Source of the DNA: Flavonifractor porci
GTDB taxonomy: Bacteria; Bacillota; Clostridia; Oscillospirales; Oscillospiraceae
Reading direction: 5' to 3'
Assembly: GCF_037572415.1 (NCBI RefSeq)
Contig: NZ_JBBHLB010000010.1
Coordinates: 1 to 64,000 of the forward strand
Length of the DNA: 64,000 nucleotides
Part shown: piece by piece, positions 33,204 to 41,558 of the stretch
Layout: every line of letters begins with the position of its first letter
Numbering within the stretch: the first letter of the stretch is position 1
Notes under the pieces: generated by a model
The model's database searches: none
What the model saw: only the letters and a program-made list of their open reading frames with translations
What the model was told of the DNA's origin: nothing
Program-made: the position numbers and the translations under genes

Positions 33204-33253
33204 CAAAATTTGGGACTGCTCCGGGATGAAGGGAGCGGTCCCAAATTTTTTTT
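33204..33253 (+). terminator. Terminator after the PepSY gene
   Basis: AAATTTGGGACTGCTCC pairs with GGGAGCGGTCCCAAATTT and is followed by a long T run. It precedes the phage-derived cluster. Confidence 0.9.
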
Positions 33254-33280
33254 GACTTTTTTTCTCCTTCGGTGTACGTA
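33252..33280 (+). promoter_or_regulatory. Possible promoter of the phage-derived cluster
   Basis: TTGACT (33252-33257) and TACGTA (33275-33280) are separated by 17 bases. The -10 box is poor, so constitutive expression would be weak or need an activator. Confidence 0.35.
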
Positions 33281-33328
33281 AACATCCAACTTTTGGCCCT
33301 GGGACGCCAAGGGTGAGGAGTGAGTGCG

Positions 33329-33622
33329 GTGGAAAGTGAGAGGGGCAGGCTGTTGAAGCAAATAGAAAAATTGGCCAGGTGCAAAGCAAACGACGCGGTC
33401 AAGCTGGCCTTTTTAGAAGAAGGAGAAGTTGGGGAGATCGACAGCCTGGACTTGACGGCGCTCACCGGATTCAAACGTACCGACAAAGGAGCTGTGGAAA
33501 TTCAGTTGGTGGATCGACTAACGGTACTCAAACTGCTGGTGGAACTGGCCGGAGGTCAGGAGGAACAGCAGGTTGCGGAATTCTTTCAGGCATGGGAACG
33601 GAAGGCTGAGGAGGAGAGATGA
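33329..33622 (+). CDS. Small-terminase-like protein
   Basis: This short helical protein (97 residues) directly precedes and overlaps the large terminase by 4 bases. Its central segment (DSLDLTALTGFKRTDKGAVEIQLVDRLTVLKLLVEL) resembles the small-subunit position proteins of PBSX-like clusters. GTG at 33329 sits 8 bases after GAGGAG; GTG at 33320 is an alternative. The role is inferred mainly from position, with no clear DNA-binding motif. Confidence 0.6.
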   Translation: MESERGRLLKQIEKLARCKANDAVKLAFLEEGEVGEIDSLDLTALTGFKRTDKGAVEIQLVDRLTVLKLLVELAGGQEEQQVAEFFQAWERKAEEER

Positions 33623-34872
33623 AGTTTCGGACGTTTTCCCCCAAGCAGAAGCAGGTGCTTATCTGGTGGTGTGACCCGGCGGTACGGGACAGGGAAGCCT
33701 TGATCTGCGACGGGGCGGTGCGCAGCGGCAAGACCATGTGCATGGGTCTGTCCTTCTTCTGCTGGGCCATGCGGACCTTCCATGGTCAGGCCTTCGGCCT
33801 GTGCGGCAAGACGGTCACCGGATTGCGGCGCAATCTGCTGGGCTCTCTGCTGCCGGTACTGAAGGAGCTGGGCTTTCAGTGGGAGGAGAAGGTATCCAAA
33901 AATCTGCTTACCGTCCGCTTCGGCGGGCGGGAGAATACCTTCTACCTCTTCGGCGGCAAGGACGAGGGCAGCGCTGCCCTGATCCAGGGCATCACCCTGG
34001 CGGGGGTGCTGTTGGACGAGGTGGCCCTGATGCCCCGGTCCTTTGTGGAGCAGGCCTGCGCCCGGTGTTCGGTGGAGGGGAGCCGGATGTGGTTTTCCTG
34101 CAACCCGGAGGGGCCGGAGCACTGGTTCTACAAGGAGTGGATCCAGAAGAAGGAGGAACACAATGCCCTCTACCTCCACTTTACCATGCAGGACAACCCG
34201 GCCCTCTCCCCCAGGGTCATCCGGCGGTATACCCGCAACTTCAGCGGGACCTTCTACCGGCGGTTCGTACTGGGAGAGTGGGCGGCGGCAGAGGGACGGG
34301 TGTACGACTTTTTTGACGAGAGCTATGTGAAGCCTGTGCCCCAGGGTGCGATGGAACAGTGGTGCATCTCCTGCGACTACGGGACGGTAAATCCCTCTTC
34401 CTTCGGCCTCTGGGGGCTCCAGAAGGGGATATGGTACCGGGTGAAGGAGTTTTACTACGACTCTCGGCGGGAGGGCAGGCAGAAAACTGACGGAGAGTAT
34501 GCCCGTGACTTGGAGCAGCTGGCGGGAGGGAGGACCATCCGGCGGGTGGTGATCGACCCCTCCGCCGCCAGCTTTATCGAGCTGCTGCGGCGGCAGGGCT
34601 GGCGGGTAGAAAAGGCCAACAACGATGTGCTGGCCGGTATCCGCATCACCGCCGATCTGTTACGGCAGGGTAAGTTGGTAATCTGCGCTCCCTGCGCCGA
34701 TGCCATCCGGGAATTTTCCCTCTATTGCTGGGATGAGAAGGCGGTGGGGGACCGGGTACAGAAGGTCCACGACCACGCCATGGACGATATCCGGTATTTC
34801 GCCGCCACGGTGGCGGCGGGAGGCGAGAGCGGATTTTTCGGTGGGCTGTGCGTGGAGCGGGGGCGGTTTTGA
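33619..34872 (+). CDS. Phage terminase large subunit (TerL, PBSX/XtmB-like)
   Basis: TerL is the ATP-driven motor and nuclease that packages DNA into capsids. The 417-residue protein has a Walker A-like GAVRSGKT at residues about 34-41, Walker B LAGVLLDEVALM, and a C-terminal RNase-H-like nuclease with acidic residues in SCDYGTVNPSSFG, VVIDPS and DHAMDDIRYF. All appear intact, so packaging activity is plausible. Confidence 0.93.
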   Translation: MKFRTFSPKQKQVLIWWCDPAVRDREALICDGAVRSGKTMCMGLSFFCWAMRTFHGQAFGLCGKTVTGLRRNLLGSLLPVLKELGFQWEEKVSKNLLTVRFGGRENTFYLFGGKDEGSAALIQGITLAGVLLDEVALMPRSFVEQACARCSVEGSRMWFSCNPEGPEHWFYKEWIQKKEEHNALYLHFTMQDNPALSPRVIRRYTRNFSGTFYRRFVLGEWAAAEGRVYDFFDESYVKPVPQGAMEQWCISCDYGTVNPSSFGLWGLQKGIWYRVKEFYYDSRREGRQKTDGEYARDLEQLAGGRTIRRVVIDPSAASFIELLRRQGWRVEKANNDVLAGIRITADLLRQGKLVICAPCADAIREFSLYCWDEKAVGDRVQKVHDHAMDDIRYFAATVAAGGESGFFGGLCVERGRF

Positions 34873-34882
34873 GAGGATGAAA

Positions 34883-34910
34883 GCGGGCGGCCATAAAGGC
34901 CGCCCCTACA
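34883..34910. repeat. REP-like palindromic repeat, copy 1 in the phage cluster
   Basis: GGGCGGCC (34885-34892) pairs with GGCCGCCC (34898-34905) around ATAAA, followed by CTACA. It fills the gap between terminase and portal genes and is nearly identical to the copy at 39143-39170. Confidence 0.8.
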
Positions 34911-34935
34911 AAAACCGGAATGAAGGAGTGTGGTT

Positions 34936-36111
34936 ATGGGACTGTTCCATAAGAAAAGTGGGCCGGAGAGCGGCGGACTGGCTGTTCAGATCCGGGAGGG
35001 CGGCAGGCACCCCTTCGGGGTATTGGACGGCTATGTGCCCCTGCAGCAGGGAGAGATTGCCCTCTACCGCAGCATTCGGGAGGCGGTGCCCATTGTGGAC
35101 GCCGCTATCTGGAAGCTGATCCGGCTGGCGGGCGGGGTAAAGGTGGAGTGCGGAGACAAACGGGCTCAGGAGGAGCTGGAGTGGTTTTTACAGCACGTGG
35201 ACACCGGACGGGGCCAGCGGGGCATCCAGTCCTTCCTGGACTGCTATCTGGACTCCATGCTTACCTGCGGCCGGGCGGTGGGGGAGATCGTGCCCGACCG
35301 CAGGCGGCGGGACATTGCCGCTCTGCTCTGCGGCAATGTGGCTGACATTGAAATCAAGGAGGGGGCCACCCCCATGGAGTTTGCCATCTGGGGCCGGGGG
35401 ACCGACGGTACCATGCGGGAACTGCCCCGGCAGGAGCTGCTCCTCTTCACCCCCTTTCAGCCTGAAACGGACAGCCCCTACGGGGTGAGTTTGTTGCGGT
35501 CCATGCCCTTCCTGACTGAAATTTTACTCAAAATTTATCAGGCCATCGGCATGAACTGGGAACGGATGGGCAATGTCCGCTTCGCGGTGGTATACAAGCC
35601 GGGGGACAATCCTCTGGATCAGAGCATGGTGCAGGAGCGCAGCCGCCAGATCGCCCGGGAGTGGTCCGCCGCCATGCAGGCGGGCAAGCACGGCAATGTC
35701 CGGGATTTTGTGGCGGTGGGCGATGTGGACATCAAAGTCATCGGCGCTGACAACCAGGTGCTGGACAGCGAGGTGCCGGTGCGGCAGATCCTGGAGCAGC
35801 TGGTGTCCCGCACCGGCATCCCGCCCTTCCTGCTGGGATTGTCCTGGTCCTCCACCGAGCGGATGAGTACCCAGCAGGCAGATATGATGACCAGTGAGAT
35901 CACCGCCATTCGCCGGGGGCTGGAGCCGGTGGTGGAGCGGATCTGTGAATTATGGCTCACCCTCCACGGCTACCGGCCTCAGGTAAGTGTGGACTGGGCG
36001 GACGTGAACCTCCAGGACCTGGTGGAGGAGGCCAGAGCTCAGCTCTACTGGCAGCAGGCCAGAACCGTGGAGATGGACAATGAGGCCAGAGAGAAGGGAG
36101 AGACGGTATGA
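34936..36111 (+). CDS. Phage portal protein (DUF935/gp29-like)
   Basis: The portal forms the ring through which DNA enters and leaves the capsid. The 391-residue protein reads as a portal core (EAVPIVDAAIWKLIRLAGG; LPRQELLLFTPFQPETDSPYGVSLLR; VPVRQILEQLVSRTGIPPFLLGLSWSSTERMS). ATG at 34936 follows GAAGGAG. It overlaps the next gene by 4 bases. Length is somewhat short for the family (usually 430-520). Confidence 0.87.
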   Translation: MGLFHKKSGPESGGLAVQIREGGRHPFGVLDGYVPLQQGEIALYRSIREAVPIVDAAIWKLIRLAGGVKVECGDKRAQEELEWFLQHVDTGRGQRGIQSFLDCYLDSMLTCGRAVGEIVPDRRRRDIAALLCGNVADIEIKEGATPMEFAIWGRGTDGTMRELPRQELLLFTPFQPETDSPYGVSLLRSMPFLTEILLKIYQAIGMNWERMGNVRFAVVYKPGDNPLDQSMVQERSRQIAREWSAAMQAGKHGNVRDFVAVGDVDIKVIGADNQVLDSEVPVRQILEQLVSRTGIPPFLLGLSWSSTERMSTQQADMMTSEITAIRRGLEPVVERICELWLTLHGYRPQVSVDWADVNLQDLVEEARAQLYWQQARTVEMDNEAREKGETV

Positions 36112-36995
36112 ACATCAACAAGCAGGCTGGGGTGGACCAGAGCGCCGCCCTGGACCAGACCGAGCTGGGGCTCATCAACGCCATGAGCCGCAAGAAGCTG
36201 ACGGAGGAGGAGGTATACACCTTCGCTGTGCGGCTGTGCGACAACGAGGTTGACCGGGACGGGGAGCGGTTCCCGGCGGAGACCCTGGAGGAGCTGGCCC
36301 CCCTCTTTGTGGGAAAGAGCGGCATCTTCGATCACCAGTGGAGCGCCGTGGGCCAGACCGCACGCATCTATCGCACCGAGCTGGTGCGGGATGAGAGCGT
36401 CCGCACGGCGGCGGGGGATGCTCTGTGTTACCTGAAAGGCTATGCCTATATGCTGCGCACCGAGAGCAACAAGGACCTGATCGCGGAGATCGAGGGCGGC
36501 ATCAAAAAGGAGGTGAGCGTGGGCTGCGCGGTGGAGGAGGCCAAATGCTCCATCTGCGGAGAGAACATCCATGACAGAAGCCGGTGTGCCCATGAGAAGG
36601 GCAGAGAATACGGCGGCAAGCTGTGCTGGGCCGATCTGGTCCACGCCACCGACGCCTACGAGTGGTCCTTTGTGGCGGTGCCGGCCCAGAAAAACGCGGG
36701 GGTGATGAAAAGCATGAGGCAGGACATGGAACGGCTGGAGCGGGAGGCCGCCCTGGGGCGCAAGTACCTCCAGCAGCTCAAGGACGAGGTGGTACGCCTG
36801 GGCGGCGTGGCCGGGCTGGCCCTGGAGCAGGAGACGCTGAAGGGCATCGTTCGGAAGCTGGAGGAGCCCGAACTGGACGCGCTGAAGAAGGCCTTTGAGG
36901 TCCAGGTGGACAAGGCCTGGGGCGTGGAGACCCAACTGCCCGCCTGGGAGCGGCAGGTCCCGGCAGAGGGACGGGACGGGGCATTTTTGATCTGA
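36108..36995 (+). CDS. Prohead protease / scaffold-like protein (XkdF-like)
   Basis: This 295-residue protein has an N-terminal domain with DNEVDRDGERFPAETLEEL, FDHQWSAVGQTARI and IKKEVSVGCAV, the Asp/His/Ser pattern of serine-type prohead proteases, then a cysteine cluster CSICG...C...C that could bind zinc. The last third is an alpha-helical, coiled-coil-like scaffold (MERLEREAALGRKYLQQLK). Positioned between portal and capsid as expected. Activity is inferred. Confidence 0.72.
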   Translation: MNINKQAGVDQSAALDQTELGLINAMSRKKLTEEEVYTFAVRLCDNEVDRDGERFPAETLEELAPLFVGKSGIFDHQWSAVGQTARIYRTELVRDESVRTAAGDALCYLKGYAYMLRTESNKDLIAEIEGGIKKEVSVGCAVEEAKCSICGENIHDRSRCAHEKGREYGGKLCWADLVHATDAYEWSFVAVPAQKNAGVMKSMRQDMERLEREAALGRKYLQQLKDEVVRLGGVAGLALEQETLKGIVRKLEEPELDALKKAFEVQVDKAWGVETQLPAWERQVPAEGRDGAFLI

Positions 36996-37020
36996 GAGCG
37001 GTGTAAAGGCCGCCCCTACG
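36995..37020. repeat. REP-like repeat, degenerate copy
   Basis: The right half GTAAAGGCCGCCCCTACG matches the other copies, while the left arm is truncated to GAGCGGT. It lies in the gap before the decoration protein gene. Confidence 0.55.
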
Positions 37021-37039
37021 AAAAGAAAGGAGCAAAAAA

Positions 37040-37384
37040 ATGAGCAGCAAGATTTCCTTTGAAGGTATCGGCGAAGTGGTGGCTACCTTTGCCTGCGGCG
37101 AAGGTGTGTCCGCCGGTCAGGTAGTCAAGGTAACGGAGGATGGTACGGTGGGTGCCTGTTCCGCAAGCGAGAAGTTCTGCGGTGTGGCTCTGTCTGCCGA
37201 GAACGGCTATGCCGCCGTCCAGCTGGGCGGACTGGTAAAGGTGCCTACCAGCGGCGGCAGCATTACCGCCGGCTGGTGCAAGCTGTCCGCCGACGGTTCC
37301 GGCGGCGTGAAGAAGGATGACTCCGCCGGTGTGGAGTACCTGGTGGTGCGCGTGGAGACTGACGCGGCCGTGATCTGTCTGTAA
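37040..37384 (+). CDS. Capsid decoration-like protein (DUF2190 type)
   Basis: This 114-residue, beta-rich, Gly/Val-rich protein resembles the small proteins (DUF2190) that stand just before the major capsid gene and cement the capsid surface. It follows AAAGGAG. No catalytic residues expected. Confidence 0.68.
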   Translation: MSSKISFEGIGEVVATFACGEGVSAGQVVKVTEDGTVGACSASEKFCGVALSAENGYAAVQLGGLVKVPTSGGSITAGWCKLSADGSGGVKKDDSAGVEYLVVRVETDAAVICL

Positions 37385-37402
37385 GAAAGGGAGGATGGGA
37401 AT

Positions 37403-38437
37403 ATGAGCTATCGGTTTGACAATCTGAGACTGGAAAAGGGTATGTACAACGAGGCGGGCCGCACTTTTACCCAGGTGCTGGAGCGGGAGGACCCTTCCGA
37501 GCAGTACAAGGGCACTCCTCTGGAGGGCCTGGACGCCTATCAGCGTCAGCTCAAGCGATTTGACATCAAGGTGAAGGGTGCTGGCAGCGACGTGGTGGAA
37601 AAATTCTTCTCCACCAGCCAGTCCGCCGTCCTCTTCCCCGAGTACATCGCCCGGTCGGTGCGCCAGGGCATGGAGGAGGCTGACCTGCTGCCCCACATCA
37701 CCGCCGCCGTCACCCGCTTCGACGGCATGGACTACCGCTCCATTGCATCGGTGCCTGAGGATGACCAGAAGGCCCTGCGCCATGTGGAGGAGGGCGCGGC
37801 CATCCCCCAGACCCAGGTCAAGACCCAGGAGAACCTGGTCAAGCTCCACAAGCGGGGCCGGATGCTGGTGGCCTCCTACGAGGCCATCCGCTATCAGAAA
37901 CTGGACCTGTTCTCCGTCACCCTGCGGCAGATCGGCGCCCATATCAACCGGATGCACCTGGAGGATGCCATTGATGTACTTCTCCACGGCGACGGCAACA
38001 AGAACCCCGCCAAGGAGTATACCGTGGGCTCCGACCCCATCGGCGGCTCCGCCGGCACCCTGACCTACGACGATCTGGTGGACTTCTGGGCCCAGTTTGA
38101 CCCCTACGAGATGAACACCCTGCTGGTATCCGGCGATATGATGCGCCAGCTGCTCAAGATGGATGAGTTCCAGAATCCCCTTACCGGCCTCAACTTCCAG
38201 GGTACCGGCAAGCTGGCCACCCCCCTGGGGGCCACCCTGCTGCGTACCTCTGCCCTGGAGAGCGGTAAACTCATCGGCCTGGACAAGAACTACGCTCTGG
38301 AGATGGTGCAGGGTTCCGATGTGATGGTGGAGTATGACAAGCTCATCGACCGCCAGCTGGAGCGGGCCGCCATCACCAGCATCTCCGGCTTCGCCAAGCT
38401 GTTTACCGACGCCGCCAAGGTGCTGAAGCTGAAATGA
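37403..38437 (+). CDS. Major capsid protein (HK97-fold-like)
   Basis: The 344-residue protein stands at the capsid position between a decoration protein and connector genes. Helical N-terminal arm (residues 1-90), then regions typical of E-loop and P/A domains (EYIARSVRQGMEEADLLPHI; LEDAIDVLLHGDGNKN; GTGKLATPLGATLLRTSAL). Its end overlaps the next gene by 4 bases. Fold assigned by position and general pattern. Confidence 0.82.
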   Translation: MSYRFDNLRLEKGMYNEAGRTFTQVLEREDPSEQYKGTPLEGLDAYQRQLKRFDIKVKGAGSDVVEKFFSTSQSAVLFPEYIARSVRQGMEEADLLPHITAAVTRFDGMDYRSIASVPEDDQKALRHVEEGAAIPQTQVKTQENLVKLHKRGRMLVASYEAIRYQKLDLFSVTLRQIGAHINRMHLEDAIDVLLHGDGNKNPAKEYTVGSDPIGGSAGTLTYDDLVDFWAQFDPYEMNTLLVSGDMMRQLLKMDEFQNPLTGLNFQGTGKLATPLGATLLRTSALESGKLIGLDKNYALEMVQGSDVMVEYDKLIDRQLERAAITSISGFAKLFTDAAKVLKLK

Positions 38438-38796
38438 TGGAGGAGATCATGGCGATGGCCCAGAGTCTGGGCCATGTGGACGACAGCCAGGGTCCGGCGC
38501 TGGAGGCCCTGTGCCGTATTGCGGCAGAGGAGATGACCGGACGGCTGAGGGAGGGAGTGACGCCGGAGGACTGCGGTTCGGCCTTCGTACTGGGGTGCGC
38601 CTGGGTGGCCTTGGCAGGGCTGGCCGGAGGCCAGTATGGCGGTGGGACCGAGTTTACCGCCGGAAGCGTCACCATCCGAGAGGCAGACTGCGTTCAGGGT
38701 CGGGAGCGCTCCGCCGCCCTCCGGCTCCAGGGCGAGACGGTGCTGGGGCCCTATTTGATGGACCGGGGATTTCTGTTTCGGGGGGTGGAGGGATGA
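38434..38796 (+). CDS. Head-tail connector candidate, 120 residues
   Basis: This small protein is start-stop coupled to both neighbours (ATGA overlaps). A helical N-terminal half (MAQSLGHVDDSQGPALEALCRIAAEEMTGRL) resembles the SPP1 gp15-type connector helix bundle, followed by a Gly-rich segment. Its role as first adaptor on the portal is inferred from position. Confidence 0.6.
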   Translation: MMEEIMAMAQSLGHVDDSQGPALEALCRIAAEEMTGRLREGVTPEDCGSAFVLGCAWVALAGLAGGQYGGGTEFTAGSVTIREADCVQGRERSAALRLQGETVLGPYLMDRGFLFRGVEG

Positions 38797-39122
38797 CCGA
38801 CCGCTGGAGACAGATTTTATCCAGATATGGTCAGACCGTCACCCTCTACCGGCAGGGACAGGAGGAGGGCACGGCGTGCCGGGCCTTCCTCCAGCCCGTT
38901 CAGGAGAAGGGGGCGGATTTCTTCCAGCGGCGGCCCACCCCTCTGGGTCTGGTGCGGCAGGACCGTTGGATCTGCCTGGGCGGACCGGACATGGCCCTGG
39001 ATGAGCTGGGCGACGGGTATATTGCCTGGGGAAACCAGACCTTTACGGTACGCAGCGCCCAGCCGGTTTACCTGGGGGAGGAGCTGGTGTACTGGTGGGG
39101 GCTTTTGGCGGTAAGGGACTGA
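38793..39122 (+). CDS. Head-tail closure protein (XkdH-like), 109 residues
   Basis: The protein begins MTDRWRQILSRYGQTVTLYRQG and ends in a beta-rich part (QTFTVRSAQPVYLGEELVYWWGLL), the pattern of small closure proteins of PBSX and SPP1. The ATG at 38793 overlaps the previous stop. The earlier in-frame start at 38511 is rejected because it runs inside the preceding gene. Confidence 0.68.
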   Translation: MTDRWRQILSRYGQTVTLYRQGQEEGTACRAFLQPVQEKGADFFQRRPTPLGLVRQDRWICLGGPDMALDELGDGYIAWGNQTFTVRSAQPVYLGEELVYWWGLLAVRD

Positions 39123-39142
39123 GGGGAATCTGGAGCAGTTTG

Positions 39143-39170
39143 GCGGGCGACCATAAAGGTCGCCCCTACG
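39143..39170. repeat. REP-like palindromic repeat, copy 2 in the phage cluster
   Basis: GGGCGACC (39145-39152) pairs with GGTCGCCC (39158-39165) around ATAAA, followed by CTACG. It differs from the copy at 34883 by compensating changes (C-G to A-T pair), so the stem is conserved, not just the sequence. Confidence 0.8.
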
Positions 39171-39199
39171 GATAGAGAAACGGAAAGCGGGGGAGAGCA

Positions 39200-39697
39200 A
39201 TGGAGTTTGGAACGATCCGGGAGCGGATGGCGGACTATCTGCAGGAGCAGGGGATCGACGCCCAATGCGCCTACCCGGAGATGAGGCGGGCCCGGAGAGA
39301 CGGGGTGGTGGCGGCCATCTCCCTCCGGGCCTGCCAGGGGGGACCGGAGGGATTCCGGGACTATCTGGGAGAGCGGTACGATCAGGAGAGCGGACAGTGG
39401 CAGGAGCTGTACGGGAGGAAGATCGTCCTCACCTTCGGGCTGGATCTGTACGCCCCACAGGGCTGCGGCGCGGCGGGCATCCAGGAGACCTTTGACCGGA
39501 TGGCGGAGGCCTTGCAGCGGGAGGGACCGCCCGGCCTCACCCTCCAGGAACTCTCCTGCGGAGAGACGGAATTTGACCAGGGGGCCGGCCTCTACCACCG
39601 GACGGTGGAGGCGGTATGCCGGGGCTACCTGTATGCGGTGGCCCAGGAGGGCGGCACCTTCCTGGACTTTATTGTGAGAGGAGAGAGCCGGATTTGA
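39200..39697 (+). CDS. Tail completion / minor structural protein, 165 residues
   Basis: This protein lies where tail-terminator or tail-completion proteins (XkdI/XkdJ) stand, just before the sheath. It has an N-terminal helix (IRERMADYLQEQG) and beta segments (GRKIVLTFGLDLYAPQG), the usual make-up of tail terminators. Family identity is not certain. Confidence 0.6.
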   Translation: MEFGTIRERMADYLQEQGIDAQCAYPEMRRARRDGVVAAISLRACQGGPEGFRDYLGERYDQESGQWQELYGRKIVLTFGLDLYAPQGCGAAGIQETFDRMAEALQREGPPGLTLQELSCGETEFDQGAGLYHRTVEAVCRGYLYAVAQEGGTFLDFIVRGESRI

Positions 39698-39699
39698 GT

Positions 39700-40722
39700 A
39701 TGACGATCCATGAACGGCCTGGAGTATACTCCAGCTACGACGCCTCCACTGTGATCAGCGGCAGCGGCGGCGGCCGTACGGTGGGCCTGGTGGGCCTGGT
39801 TACCGAGGGGGAGAGCGGCAAGTTGTACACCCTCAACCGCTATGAGGACGCGGTCACCCAGTTTGGTCAGGAAGAGAACCTGACCAAACTGGTGCAGGTG
39901 TTGTTCCGCAACGGCGCGGCCAAGGTGGTGGCGGCCCCGGTGAACGGAGAGGAGGACTATCAGGGCGCCTTTGACCTGCTGGCGGCAGAGGAGGATATCT
40001 CTGTGGTAGTGTGCGACAGCACGGAACTGACCGTCCAGCAGGCTCTGCGGCAGAGTGTCTGCGACGCATCTCAGGCCCGCCGGGAGCGCATCGCCGTGGT
40101 GGGCGGCGCCCAGAGCGAGAATGTGGAGGCACTGGTCCAGCGGGCGGAAGGGCTCAACAGCGAGCGGGTGGTGCTGGCGGCCCCCGGCGACGACACCGGC
40201 CTGGCTGCTGCTGCGGTGGCGGGGGCCATTGCGGGAGAGAGCGACCCCGCCATCCCTCTGGGGGGCGCGGAATTGAAGGGCCTGGAGGGGATGGAAGCCC
40301 GGTACGCCGACACCGAGATCGACACCCTGGTGCGGGGCGGCGTCACCCCCCTGGAGAATGTGAGCGGCGTGGTCAGCGTGGTGCGGGGCGTCACCACCCG
40401 CACCAAGACCGGAGAGGTGGAGGACGCCACCTGGCGGGAACTGACCACTATACGCATTGTGGACGACGTGATCCCCACCATCCGAAACGCCCTGCGGGCC
40501 AAGTTCCGCAGGACCAAGAACACCGAGCAGACACGGGGGGCCATCCGCGCCCAGGTGGTGCTGGAGCTGGAGAACAAGCTGGCCAGGGAGATCATTACCG
40601 GCTACGATCAGGTGACGGTGGAGGCGGACACGGAAAATCCCACCGTCTGTCTGGTGGACTTTACCTTTACGGTGGCCCACGGCCTCAACCAGATCTGGCT
40701 CACCGCCCACATCACGGTATAA
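39700..40722 (+). CDS. Contractile tail sheath protein (XkdK-like)
   Basis: Sheath proteins form the contracting sleeve of myovirus tails. The 340-residue protein has an N-terminal ERPGVYSSYDAS, a central variable domain, and the conserved C-terminal region with VVRGVTTRTKTG, FRRTKNTEQTRGAIRAQVV and the final strand VDFTFTVAHGLNQIWLTAHITV used for sheath interlocking. ATG at 39700 is preferred over an earlier in-frame start at 39616. About 100 residues shorter than PBSX XkdK. Confidence 0.9.
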   Translation: MTIHERPGVYSSYDASTVISGSGGGRTVGLVGLVTEGESGKLYTLNRYEDAVTQFGQEENLTKLVQVLFRNGAAKVVAAPVNGEEDYQGAFDLLAAEEDISVVVCDSTELTVQQALRQSVCDASQARRERIAVVGGAQSENVEALVQRAEGLNSERVVLAAPGDDTGLAAAAVAGAIAGESDPAIPLGGAELKGLEGMEARYADTEIDTLVRGGVTPLENVSGVVSVVRGVTTRTKTGEVEDATWRELTTIRIVDDVIPTIRNALRAKFRRTKNTEQTRGAIRAQVVLELENKLAREIITGYDQVTVEADTENPTVCLVDFTFTVAHGLNQIWLTAHITV

Positions 40723-40734
40723 GGAGGGAAGAAC

Positions 40735-41124
40735 ATGAGAATTTCTGGTTTTCCCACCAGCAGCGACATCTATCTGGAGATCGACGGGAAGAAGGTGGCG
40801 GTAGTCCAGAGCTATACCGCCAAGACCACCCGCTCCAGTCAGAGTGTGGAGGCCTTCGGAGAGGAGGAACCGGTGGCCACTATCCCCGGCCCGCGCACCC
40901 ATGTGCTGGAGCTGACCCGGCTGTACGCCACCGACGAGGCCATCCGGGACGGCATCAACTTCCACGACCTGGAGGACTTCAGCCTGGTAATCTGCAAGCC
41001 CGACCGGAAGATCATCTACTCCGGCTGCCAGTGGAGCGCCATCGGCGAGACCGGCGCTCTGGGCGCCATGGTGGTGGAAAAGATCACGGTGGTGGCGGCC
41101 AAGCGGATTGAGACGGCGGTATGA
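40735..41124 (+). CDS. Tail tube protein (XkdM-like)
   Basis: The 129-residue protein directly follows the sheath and has the short beta-barrel tube pattern (SDIYLEIDGKKVAVVQSYTAKTTR; VATIPGPRTHVLELTRLYATDE; AMVVEKITVVAAKR). Size and position match Mu/PBSX tubes. Its stop overlaps the chaperone start. Confidence 0.85.
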   Translation: MRISGFPTSSDIYLEIDGKKVAVVQSYTAKTTRSSQSVEAFGEEEPVATIPGPRTHVLELTRLYATDEAIRDGINFHDLEDFSLVICKPDRKIIYSGCQWSAIGETGALGAMVVEKITVVAAKRIETAV

Positions 41125-41138
41125 GGAGAGAGACGGGT

Positions 41139-41558
41139 ATGGAATCGTTGCTGAGCCGGAGGGACAGGCTAACCCTGGAGGACGGCACCCAGCTGCGGCT
41201 GCTCTCCGCCCTGGAGGTGCTGGAGGCACGGCGGGAGGGAGAGGAACTGGCCCAGGGCGAAGGGGAACGGGCCCTGTGCGCCAACGCCTGCCTGCTGGCC
41301 CGGGCTTTGGAGGAGGAGGGCAAGCCGGTGTTTCAATCCGGCCGGGCGGTGCTGGAACACCTCAGCGCCCGGGAGGTGGCCCAGCTGGCCCGGCTGTGGG
41401 ATGCGCTGGACCGGGCGGAAAATCCCTCCCCTGAGGATGGGGAGGAGGAGGCCCGGGCCCTAAAAAAAGCCTGGAGCATACGCCTTATGAGCGCCTTCGC
41501 TGGCGTGTGCTCAAGACATTTGGGGCCCTTCCCACGGAGGAGCGGGCCCAAAAAATGA
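41139..41558 (+). CDS. Tail assembly chaperone, unshifted product (XkdN/G-like)
   Basis: This acidic, helical protein of 139 residues (or 145 from ATG 41121) stands between tube and tape-measure position. ATG at 41139 is favoured since AGGAG lies 10 bases upstream. Its last codons include a run of seven A residues where ribosomes can slip back to make a longer product with the downstream frame. The C-terminal 30 residues after the slip site are a low-complexity tail used only without frameshift. Confidence 0.75.
   Translation: MESLLSRRDRLTLEDGTQLRLLSALEVLEARREGEELAQGEGERALCANACLLARALEEEGKPVFQSGRAVLEHLSAREVAQLARLWDALDRAENPSPEDGEEEARALKKAWSIRLMSAFAGVCSRHLGPFPRRSGPKK
41462..41512 (+). promoter_or_regulatory. 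Programmed -1 ribosomal frameshift signal
   Basis: The slippery heptamer A AAA AAA (41462-41468) lies in the zero frame as CTA AAA AAA. After a 5-base spacer, GAGCATACGCC (41474-41484) pairs with GGCGTGTGCTC (41502-41512), an 11-bp stem with one U-G pair; the loop holds a second small hairpin AGCG/CGCT. The -1 frame is open from the slip site on. Confidence 0.87.
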
